Origin: an uncultured Candidatus Saccharibacteria bacterium
GTDB taxonomy: Bacteria > Patescibacteriota > Saccharimonadia > Saccharimonadales > Saccharimonadaceae
NCBI GenBank assembly: GCA_947364965.1
Contig: CANAUU010000025.1
Location: forward strand, 1 to 11,671
Direction of reading: 5' to 3'
DNA length: 11,671 nucleotides
This document shows positions 7,446 through 11,671 of this stretch, piece by piece. Numbering within the stretch: the stretch's first letter is position 1; each line of letters opens with the position of its first letter. The notes under the pieces were generated by a model. That model was not told where the DNA came from. It ran no database searches and saw only the letters and a program-made list of their open reading frames with translations. The position numbers and the translations under genes are program-made.

Positions 7446-7474
7446 ATTTTACCACCTCCTCGAGCTCCTGCCAA
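7446..7474 (-). promoter_or_regulatory. pyk operon promoter, predicts a leaderless mRNA
   Basis: Minus-strand TTGGCA (7474-7469), a 17-base spacer and TAAAAT (7451-7446), each 5/6 to consensus. Only 6 bases (AAAAGA) separate the -10 box from the ATG at 7439, so transcription should begin at or within a base or two of the start codon. The GGAGG seen upstream lies inside the promoter spacer and would not be transcribed. Confidence 0.72.
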
Positions 7475-7510
7475 CCTCTCCCGCCCACGCTTTTCCTAAA
7501 CTTCCGACCG

Positions 7511-7528
7511 TGCTATAATATCTATAAT
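7511..7528 (+). promoter_or_regulatory. Tandem extended -10 promoter of the basic membrane protein gene
   Basis: TGCTATAAT at 7511-7519 is an extended -10 element (TGnTATAAT); a second TATAAT lies at 7523-7528, directly touching the ATG at 7529. No good -35 box is present. The first box would start transcription near 7526-7527, essentially at the ATG at 7529; the second near 7535, exactly at a second in-frame ATG. Either way the mRNA has no ribosome binding site. The pyk promoter lies divergently within the same 89-base gap. Confidence 0.6.
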
Positions 7529-8185
7529 ATGGTTATGCTAGGCAACAATTCATCTCGCCGAGGCTCTTCGCGCTCCGCTCGTCTTTCGCCCTCAATTTCG
7601 CATACCGTTGCCACTCGCCGCCAGCGCCCCGCCGCTAAAGTCCACCTCACCAACCGCCCCAGTATTACGCGCAAAAAAACCACGACCACTAGCACTAAAA
7701 AACCCACCCGTATTTCCCTTAGTCGCGCCAAGTCCCAGCTCACAAACCGACTTCGCCTCGAGCCCAAGAGACTCACCACCTCCGAGTATTCTCTGCTCGG
7801 CATCCTCGCCACCGCCTGCCTCTGTATTATCACAGCCTTCCTCACGATTGCCAATTTTGATCCTGCCCGCGACGCCGAACGCGCCATGTCCAACCTCGCC
7901 GCCGACTACTACATCGAATTTCTCTACCCACGCACTCTCGGCTCCCAAATCAATAACCCCGCGCCTATCCTCTCGCGATACGCCGAAATCGGCTTCCCCT
8001 CCGTCCGTTTAAGCCACATCCTCCTCTACAACAACGGTTCCCACGCCTCCTACGCCAGCTACTTCAATAATAAACACTACCAATGCGACACCAGCCATTC
8101 CTATTTCCGTTTCTACCCCGTCGCCCCCTACGGCCCTCGCGACTACACCGTCGAGTATTCCCCTGACTGCCTAGAAGTGATATAA
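7529..8185 (+). CDS. Single-pass membrane protein with long basic cytoplasmic N-terminus, unknown function
   Basis: 218 residues (216 if the ATG at 7535 is used). Residues 1-83 are very rich in Arg, Lys, Ser and Thr, with low complexity (KKTTTTSTKKPTR), and predicted disordered and cytoplasmic. One transmembrane helix spans about 88-109 (YSLLGILATACLCIITAFLTIANF). The outer part (110-218) has many Tyr and a likely disulfide pair, C186 and C214 (YQCDTSHSYF, SPDCLEV). The positive-inside rule gives N-terminus in, C-terminus out. No family is recognised; the basic tail could bind nucleic acid or acidic lipids, but that is speculation. Codon composition is like its neighbours, and the protein has a coherent layout, so it is a real gene rather than a shadow. 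There is no ribosome site before the start, in keeping with a leaderless transcript. The SPFH gene follows 27 bases downstream. Confidence 0.78.
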   Translation: MVMLGNNSSRRGSSRSARLSPSISHTVATRRQRPAAKVHLTNRPSITRKKTTTTSTKKPTRISLSRAKSQLTNRLRLEPKRLTTSEYSLLGILATACLCIITAFLTIANFDPARDAERAMSNLAADYYIEFLYPRTLGSQINNPAPILSRYAEIGFPSVRLSHILLYNNGSHASYASYFNNKHYQCDTSHSYFRFYPVAPYGPRDYTVEYSPDCLEVI

Positions 8186-8205
8186 TAGCCCTATATAATA
8201 TAGGG
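8178..8205 (+). promoter_or_regulatory. Possible promoter and palindrome before the SPFH gene
   Basis: TGATATAAT (8178-8186) is an extended -10 box overlapping the stop codon of the upstream gene, and a second TATAAT lies at 8194-8199. The second box is part of a perfect 7-base inverted repeat, CCCTATA-TAA-TATAGGG (8189-8205), whose right arm includes part of the GGGAG ribosome site of the next gene. The palindrome could be an operator or an RNA hairpin that hides the ribosome site, or chance in an AT-rich stretch. No good -35 is visible. Confidence 0.45.
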
Positions 8206-8212
8206 AGCTCTT

Positions 8213-8959
8213 ATGCTGATTTTATTAATCATTTTAGCCATTCTTTTACTTATTATTATCCCCGGCATTCGCATTATTAACCAATACGAACGTGGCGTCG
8301 TTCTCCGCCTCGGTCGCTATTCACGCACTCTGAACCCAGGCTTCCGCATCATCATCCCCTACATCGACAAAATGCTCAAGGTCGACATCCGCACCACCCC
8401 AATGGACATTCCGAAGCAAGAAGTTATTACCCGCGACAACGTCACCGTCAATGTCGACGCCGTCGTCTATGCGCGCGTCATCGACGCTCAAAAAGCCGTC
8501 CTCGAAACCACTAATTACAGCTACGCCACCAGCACCTTCGCCCAAACCGCCCTCCGCGACATCACTGGCAACTTCGACCTCGACGAAATCCTCAGCAAGC
8601 GCGACGAAATTTCCGCCCAAATCCGCGAAATTGTCGATGCCCAAACCGACAAATGGGGTATCGACATCGAAAGTGTCCGCCTCCAAAACATTGAGCTCCC
8701 AGCCGACATGAAACGCGCCATGGCCAAACAAGCCGAAGCCGAGCGCGAGCGCCGTGCCGCCATCATCTCCGCTGAAGGCGAAAAAGCTGCCGCAGCCGCC
8801 GTCGCTGAAGCCGCTCACCTCCTCGCCCAAACCCCAGGCGGCATTAACATCCGCACCCTTCAAACTCTCGAAAAAATCAGCGCCGATCCCTCCCAGAAAA
8901 CCGTCATTCTCCTCCCTACCGACCTCACCGACAAAGCCACCGCGTACTTCCATGGCTAG
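8213..8959 (+). CDS. Stomatin/slipin-type SPFH (band 7) membrane protein
   Basis: 248 residues. A hydrophobic N-terminal hairpin or helix (about 1-19, nearly all Leu/Ile) anchors it to the membrane. The SPFH domain (about 20-165) has the slipin hallmarks: IINQYERGVVLRLGRYSRTLNPGFRIIIPYID, VDIRTTPMDIPKQEVITRDNVTVNVDAVVYARV, and QTALRDITGNFDLDEILSKRDEI. It is followed by LQNIELPADMKRAMAKQAEAERERRAAIISAEGE and an Ala/Glu-rich coiled coil to about residue 205, then a short C-terminal piece (ISADPSQKTVILLPTDL). Proteins of this family oligomerise into rings and organise membrane microdomains, often controlling proteases. No NfeD partner gene is adjacent; the membrane protein just upstream is the only neighbour on this strand. 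The start has GGGAG 5 bases before the ATG. A strong terminator follows. Confidence 0.95.
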   Translation: MLILLIILAILLLIIIPGIRIINQYERGVVLRLGRYSRTLNPGFRIIIPYIDKMLKVDIRTTPMDIPKQEVITRDNVTVNVDAVVYARVIDAQKAVLETTNYSYATSTFAQTALRDITGNFDLDEILSKRDEISAQIREIVDAQTDKWGIDIESVRLQNIELPADMKRAMAKQAEAERERRAAIISAEGEKAAAAAVAEAAHLLAQTPGGINIRTLQTLEKISADPSQKTVILLPTDLTDKATAYFHG

Positions 8960-9001
8960 CCCCACCTTGCGAGCTACATTACCAAGTCGCTAAAGGACCA
9001 G

Positions 9002-9030
9002 AAAGCACTCCGATATAATGGGGTGCTTTT
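9002..9030 (+). terminator. Intrinsic terminator after the SPFH gene
   Basis: AAAGCACTCC (9002-9011) pairs with GGGGTGCTTT (9020-9029), 10 base pairs with one G-U wobble and an 8-base loop, and leads into TTTTATT. It starts 42 bases after the SPFH stop codon. Confidence 0.88.
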
Positions 9031-9084
9031 ATTATCTTCGATTTACCGACACGCATCATACTGCGCATCAATTCTCGAACACGC

Positions 9085-9114
9085 AAAACACCCTCGCGTA
9101 AGCGAAGATGTTTT
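9085..9114 (-). terminator. Terminator hairpin after the tRNA operon (possibly bidirectional)
   Basis: A 13-base-pair stem (9085-9097 with 9102-9114) with a 4-base loop, 20 bases after the encoded CCA of tRNA-Lys. On the minus strand it ends in TTTT; on the plus strand it has a GTAA (GNRA) loop and is followed by TTTTACTTTT, so it could also serve as a back-up terminator for the SPFH unit. On the minus strand two pairs are G-U wobbles. Confidence 0.72.
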
Positions 9115-9133
9115 ACTTTTCCAACAACCTAAA

Positions 9134-9210
9134 TGGTGAGCCGGGAGAGGCTCGAACTCTCGACACCGGGCTTAAAAGGCCCGTGCTCTAACCAACTGAG
9201 CTACCGGCCC
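9134..9210 (-). tRNA. tRNA-Lys (anticodon UUU), CCA encoded
   Basis: 77 bases including an encoded CCA. The 7-base acceptor stem pairs GGGCCGG with CCGGCTC (one G-U). The D arm has AGCTCAGTTGGTTAGAGC; the anticodon stem CGGGC/GCCCG closes the loop CTTTTAA (anticodon TTT, reads AAA/AAG); the T arm has GTTCGAGCC. The discriminator is A followed by CCA. It lies 17 bases after tRNA-Glu in the same transcript. Confidence 0.97.
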
Positions 9211-9227
9211 ATGTAGACTGTTAATCC

Positions 9228-9302
9228 TGGTGATCTCTGCGGGAGTCGAACCCGCGTTGACGGGATGAAAACCCGTTGTACTAACCGTTATACTAAGAGA
9301 CC
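9228..9302 (-). tRNA. tRNA-Glu (anticodon UUC), CCA encoded
   Basis: 75 bases including an encoded CCA. The acceptor stem pairs GGTCTCT with AGAGATC (one G-U). The D arm is TTAGTATAACGGTTAGTA, typical of tRNA-Glu; the anticodon stem ACGGG/CCCGT closes the loop TTTTCAT (anticodon TTC, reads GAA/GAG); the T arm is GCGGGTTCGACTCCCGC. First gene of a two-tRNA operon. Confidence 0.97.
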
Positions 9303-9312
9303 GTATGCCTAC

Positions 9313-9341
9313 ATTCTACCAAAAACTCCTCAATCCGTCAA
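9313..9341 (-). promoter_or_regulatory. Promoter of the tRNA-Glu/tRNA-Lys operon
   Basis: Minus-strand TTGACG (9341-9336), 17-base spacer, TAGAAT (9318-9313), each 5/6 to consensus. The -10 box ends 10 bases before the first tRNA base, so the 5' leader is only a few bases. Confidence 0.85.
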
Positions 9342-9464
9342 CCTCAAAATCGCAATTTCTCATCAATCGCCCCTTCCCCCCTATATCTCGCACCATTAAT
9401 AAGCAGTAAAACATATTCATCTGCTTCCAGGTACGAAACAATTGCGGCCCAAGCCAGAGACTTA

Positions 9465-9473
9465 TGCTATAAT
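9465..9473 (+). promoter_or_regulatory. Extended -10 promoter of the methyltransferase gene
   Basis: TGCTATAAT (9465-9473), the same 9-base string as at 7511-7519. It ends 9 bases before the ATG at 9483, so the predicted leader is about 3 bases and contains no ribosome site. No convincing -35 box is seen at 16-18 bases, as expected for an extended -10 promoter. Confidence 0.65.
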
Positions 9474-9482
9474 AAAAAAGTT

Positions 9483-10316
9483 ATGACGAACAAAACTGCG
9501 AACAACTCAACCAAGAATGCCAAACCTGTTAAATCCGCTAACAAGTCAACCAAAAATCCCGCAAAGCCCCCAAAAGCCGGCAAAGAAGTTATCGCCGACT
9601 ACAACGGCTACGATTACAAGAAAATCTTCTGGGAAGACGCCGACCGTAAATACGAAGACATGGCCGATCGCCTCGCAATTCGTCGCCTTCTCCCCGAGCA
9701 CATGGATACTTTCGTCGACATCGCTGGCGGCTACGGTCGCCTCGCCGACGAATACCTCGACCGCGCCAAGGTTGCCACTCTCTTCGACTACTCCGAAACC
9801 GAGCTCGCCCAAGCCCACGAACTTTACGGCGACAAAATCCACACCCAGCCCGGCGACATCTATTCTCTTCCCTTCGCCGATGACTCTTTTGACGCACTTA
9901 TGATGGTTCGCGCCACTCACCACTTCAACAACATGACAAAAGTCTCTGATGAACTCTACCGCATTCTAAAGCCCGGTGGCGTCGCCGTCATCGAAGTCGC
10001 TAACAAGAAAACTCTTCCGAAAATGTTCCGCTACTGGTTCAAAAAATCCGACGTCAATCCTTTTAGCCTTGAACCGGCCCATCTCCGCGACCTCAATGAA
10101 CAAGGTTTTTACAACTACCACCCGAAATACATTGAAGAAGTTTTCAAAAAATCTGGCTTCAAAATCGACAAAGTCCTCTCCGTCTCCAATTTCCGCAGCG
10201 CCAAATTAAAAAAAATGTTCGGCACCAAAAATCTTGTGCGCATGGAAAAATCTGCCCAAAAACTCCTCGCCCCCATTCGCTTTGCCCCATCAATTTATTA
10301 CCGGTTGGTTAAATAA
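9483..10316 (+). CDS. Class I SAM-dependent methyltransferase (Methyltransf_11 type)
   Basis: 277 residues. The N-terminal 33 residues are low-complexity Lys/Asn/Thr/Ser/Pro (NKTANNSTKNAKPVK...), likely disordered. The Rossmann-type SAM domain covers about 60-175: motif I FVDIAGGYGRLADE (77-90), acidic residue after strand 2 D102 in LFDYSE, motif with GDIYSLPFADDSFDALMM (124-141), the HHF that often follows motif IV (146-148), and ILKPGGVAVIEV (161-172). A C-terminal part (176-277), rich in Lys and aromatic residues, probably gives substrate specificity; the pattern with PKYIEEVFKKSGFKIDKVLSV is usual in small-molecule methyltransferases. The substrate cannot be told from the sequence. AGGYGR instead of GxGxG in motif I is a moderate variation. 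Single gene unit, start fixed by the near-leaderless promoter. No clear terminator follows within the next 100 bases. Confidence 0.9.
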   Translation: MTNKTANNSTKNAKPVKSANKSTKNPAKPPKAGKEVIADYNGYDYKKIFWEDADRKYEDMADRLAIRRLLPEHMDTFVDIAGGYGRLADEYLDRAKVATLFDYSETELAQAHELYGDKIHTQPGDIYSLPFADDSFDALMMVRATHHFNNMTKVSDELYRILKPGGVAVIEVANKKTLPKMFRYWFKKSDVNPFSLEPAHLRDLNEQGFYNYHPKYIEEVFKKSGFKIDKVLSVSNFRSAKLKKMFGTKNLVRMEKSAQKLLAPIRFAPSIYYRLVK

Positions 10317-10426
10317 TTTTTGCAATTAATTACACTACACTTTGCTATTGCCTTACCATCACCTTCCCATTGCTTTCTTTTCCCACCTACGTTCATTCTG
10401 AACGCCCAATACCATTCTTCCCTACC

Positions 10427-10450
10427 CTCGAAAATTTCAATTTTTCGAAC
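10427..10450 (-). repeat. 24-base direct repeat, copy 1, internally palindromic
   Basis: On the minus strand it starts GTTCGAAAAA, continues TTGAAATT and ends TTCGAG. Within it TCGAAAA pairs with TTTTCGA around a 7-base loop. It matches the copy at 10492-10515 at 21 of 24 positions. Confidence 0.7.
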
Positions 10451-10491
10451 GTGAATTTTTAACATAACAGGGGTAAATCTCGCAAAAATTG

Positions 10492-10515
10492 CTCGAATTT
10501 TTCATTTTTTCGAAC
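10492..10515 (-). repeat. 24-base direct repeat, copy 2
   Basis: Same orientation as the copy at 10427-10450, with three A/T differences (positions 11, 17 and 18 of the repeat). The inner palindrome is weaker here (TCGAA/TTCGA, 5 base pairs). The copies are separated by 41 bases. Confidence 0.7.
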
Positions 10516-10540
10516 AACAAAGCAGCCCCCGCAAGTCCAA

Positions 10541-10575
10541 TTCTCCGCCCCAGCCGCCGCCCCGCCAAGTAGTTA
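10541..10575 (+). repeat. Left arm of a ~35-base imperfect inverted repeat
   Basis: Begins TTCTCCGCCC and ends CCAAGTAGTTA. Its reverse complement aligns with 10816-10851 with four differences, all transitions, and one single-base gap. It is GC-rich (about 70%) against AT-rich surroundings. Confidence 0.8.
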
Positions 10576-10815
10576 TTGTTAGAAAAGTATGGAGGACTTC
10601 TCTAATATGTTTCTGTGGGATGCTACAGAAACTCTGAATAAGCCATAAGTTGTTTTTAATTATTATTTTAGAAAATCTTTAAAATCAACTTGTTGGAATA
10701 ACTTATCCTTAAAAGACTATATCGCGATATCTAAAATTGTAAAAAAGGAATAGGTATGTGCTATATCGACAATACTATCACCAAAGTCTAGGCATAAAGC
10801 CTGAACTCCGCATAT

Positions 10816-10851
10816 TAACTACTTGGTAGGTGCGGTGGCTAGGGCGGAGAA
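10816..10851 (-). repeat. Right arm of the ~35-base imperfect inverted repeat
   Basis: Plus strand begins TAACTACTTGG and ends GGGCGGAGAA; inverted partner of 10541-10575. It ends 48 bases before the 3' end of the FISUMP gene. Confidence 0.8.
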
Positions 10852-10899
10852 GACCCGGGAACTAGAACTGGCACCCCAAACCTAAAACCTAACTGATAA

Positions 10900-11671
10900 T
10901 TATTGGGCAAGGCAGCGGATAGTAGCGCCATTATTGCGAAGTTCTTCATCATAGGACGCATTAATGACCGTTGCGTCATAGAACTGAAGTTCGTAAGCAC
11001 ATCTCACATTATCTACCGGCGTAGACGACCAGTATAGGCCTAGTCTTCCTGCGTAGTTATATAATTGTTCAGTCATGTAAATCACTCCGCCACGCACGAA
11101 ATAATATGGTGCACCAACCAGCCTATCCACGCTATTACTAATGTTGCCAGCTGTAATAACTCCTGAAGTTCACTACCATCCACTCCGCTCGTCGGCAGCC
11201 TCCACCCCTTCGGACAAATAGAACTCGTAGCCTGACCCTCCGTAATGCTTCCGCCAGTGCCCGCCGTAGCCGCATTCCACTGGTAGTGATTACCAACAAT
11301 ATAGTGCGCGAGTTCATCTCCGTTTACTGTAGTCGGCGTAGTATAAGGCGTAAACTGTTCCGTACACTGAGATAGGTCATTCTTCGGATAACCGCAGTCG
11401 CTGGAAGTTGTCGGATTCGTAATCCTATAATTACCAAGACTCCAAGACCTGGTTTCGACCTGCGAACTAGGGTTCACGGTGCTAGAAGTGGCTTGGGTAG
11501 CCGTAGTGAAGCCTGGCGTCCAGCTACTCGCCACATCAGAATCAGCACTCGTAAGGGCCTTACTTGTTGATAAGTCCAAGTCAAGGTTCTGCGTCATCCA
11601 GCAATTCCCATCCGCTAGTTTAGCTACCCAGTAGTATTTCCCATCTCGTGTATCCCGTAGTTGCGCTTCTG
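10900..11671 (-). pseudogene. FISUMP-domain surface protein, 3' part, broken by a frameshift
   Basis: The start lies beyond the right edge. From 11671 the frame reads EAQLRDTRDGKYYWVAKL then ADGNCWMTQNLDLDL, through a long variable stretch to SICPKGWRLPTSGVDGSELQELLQLA; these are the hallmarks of the Fibrobacter succinogenes major paralogous domain, related to the sulfatase-modifying-factor / C-type-lectin fold. That frame then meets a stop at 11084-11082. The expected C-terminal half (NISNSVDRLVGAPYYFVRGG, LYWSSTPVDN, ATIRCLAQ) continues in another frame, open from about 11172 and ending with TAA at 10902-10900. One missing base near 11140-11160 restores the full domain. Both halves keep good family character, so the lesion is recent, a sequencing error, or a phase or frameshifting device. 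Surface attachment is expected but the N-terminus is not visible. The C-terminal segment resembles regions diversified in lectin-fold proteins by retroelements. Confidence 0.8.

Larger units (their letters stand above)
10541..10851. mobile_element. ~311-base inverted-repeat-bounded element, possible MITE or structured RNA
   Basis: Two GC-rich arms (10541-10575 and 10816-10851) enclose 240 AT-rich bases. Inside are several potential hairpins: 10579-10605 (10 pairs, one mismatch), 10609-10632 (GTTTCTGT/ACAGAAAC, 8 perfect pairs, 8-base loop), ATAAGTT 10645-10651 with AACTTAT 10700-10706, a perfect 12-base palindrome ATATCGCGATAT (10719-10730), and AGGC-ATAAA-GCCT (10790-10802). A 13-codon frame (10607-10648) follows GGAGG. 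No transposase and no target-site duplication are seen. It could be a miniature transposable element, a segment that inverts between its arms, or a structured RNA closed by a long terminal stem. The call as mobile element is tentative. Confidence 0.4.
10317..10899. other. 583-base non-coding region between convergent genes
   Basis: No reading frame of convincing length or composition on either strand. It lies between the convergent methyltransferase and FISUMP genes. The left third (10317-10530) holds a 6-base-pair hairpin, CGTTCA-TTC-TGAACG (10390-10404), and two 24-base direct repeats. From 10541 to 10851 lies an AT-rich hairpin-rich element with GC-rich inverted-repeat ends, described separately. 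No tRNA, tmRNA, SRP RNA or RNase P RNA signature was recognised. Confidence 0.7.

Noticed and set aside
8321..8965. Long open frame on the minus strand opposite the SPFH gene (214 codons)
   Set aside because: Composition is Gly/Val/Asp/Phe-rich with no family pattern, typical of the antisense of a codon-biased gene; the plus-strand SPFH protein is unmistakable.
9014..9019. TATAAT on the plus strand as a promoter
   Set aside because: It lies in the loop of the SPFH terminator hairpin and no plus-strand gene follows for over 450 bases.
9546..9923. Minus- and plus-strand open frames overlapping the methyltransferase
   Set aside because: They mirror the methyltransferase codons and show no motifs, while the methyltransferase frame has all SAM-binding motifs.
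10357..10413. 18-codon minus-strand frame (starts MVLGVQNERRW) after a GGGTAGGGAAG stretch
   Set aside because: Too short, no family, and it spans the perfect hairpin at 10390-10404; no support beyond chance.
10317..10899. CRISPR array
   Set aside because: Only two related 24-base repeats and one inverted pair are present; there is no regular repeat-spacer pattern and no cas gene.
10541..10900. Known structural RNA (RNase P RNA, tmRNA, SRP RNA) or retron RNA in the non-coding region
   Set aside because: None of the conserved core strings of those RNAs could be found on either strand, and no reverse transcriptase is nearby; only generic hairpins are visible.
10900..11130. Independent small gene starting with GTG at 11130
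   Set aside because: Its sequence is exactly the missing C-terminal half of the FISUMP domain, with no ribosome site before the GTG, so it is the frameshifted remainder of the upstream frame.

Overview
The window reads as a compact bacterial chromosome segment, most likely from a Saccharibacteria (TM7) / Patescibacteria-type organism. That assignment is inference. It rests on small intergenic gaps, several mRNAs that look leaderless, many secreted or single-pass surface proteins of unknown function, a FISUMP-type surface protein with the typical RDGK..KLADGNCWMTQNL stretch, and abundant C-to-T-rich coding strands at moderate GC. The genetic code looks standard: TAA/TAG/TGA act as stops, with no sign of recoded TGA.

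Layout, left to right. (1) 1-1231, minus strand: a surface-protein operon with two tandem DUF916-like (WxL-interacting-type) proteins behind one promoter; the second gene runs off the left edge. (2) 1325-2036, minus strand: a separate monocistronic unit for a small secreted beta-rich surface protein, with a perfect TTGACA-17-TATAAT promoter and a strong intrinsic terminator. (3) 2097-7474, minus strand: an apparent four-gene operon, pyk, then a large secreted enzyme with three different catalytic domains (lysozyme-like, SGNH hydrolase, CHAP), then a membrane-anchored protein of unknown function, then pgk and a terminator. Two late glycolytic kinases thus enclose a cell-wall-active protein and a surface protein. 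(4) 7511-9029, plus strand: a single-pass membrane protein with a very basic N-terminus, then a stomatin/SPFH protein, then a terminator. (5) 9085-9341, minus strand: a tRNA-Glu/tRNA-Lys operon with its own promoter and terminator hairpin. (6) 9465-10316, plus strand: a SAM-dependent methyltransferase with an almost leaderless start. (7) 10317-10899: a 583-base non-coding region holding two 24-base near-palindromic direct repeats and a ~311-base AT-rich, hairpin-rich element bounded by ~35-base GC-rich inverted repeats. (8) 10900-11671, minus strand: the 3' part of a FISUMP (C-type-lectin-like fold) surface protein gene broken by a frameshift.

Taken together, the segment mixes ATP-yielding glycolysis with cell-surface and peptidoglycan-active proteins, which fits an organism living attached to other bacteria. 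The most unusual items are the three-enzyme wall hydrolase inside the pyk-pgk operon, the leaderless-promoter pattern, and the inverted-repeat-bounded element lying next to a FISUMP gene. No reverse transcriptase, transposase, integrase or CRISPR array is present in the window.
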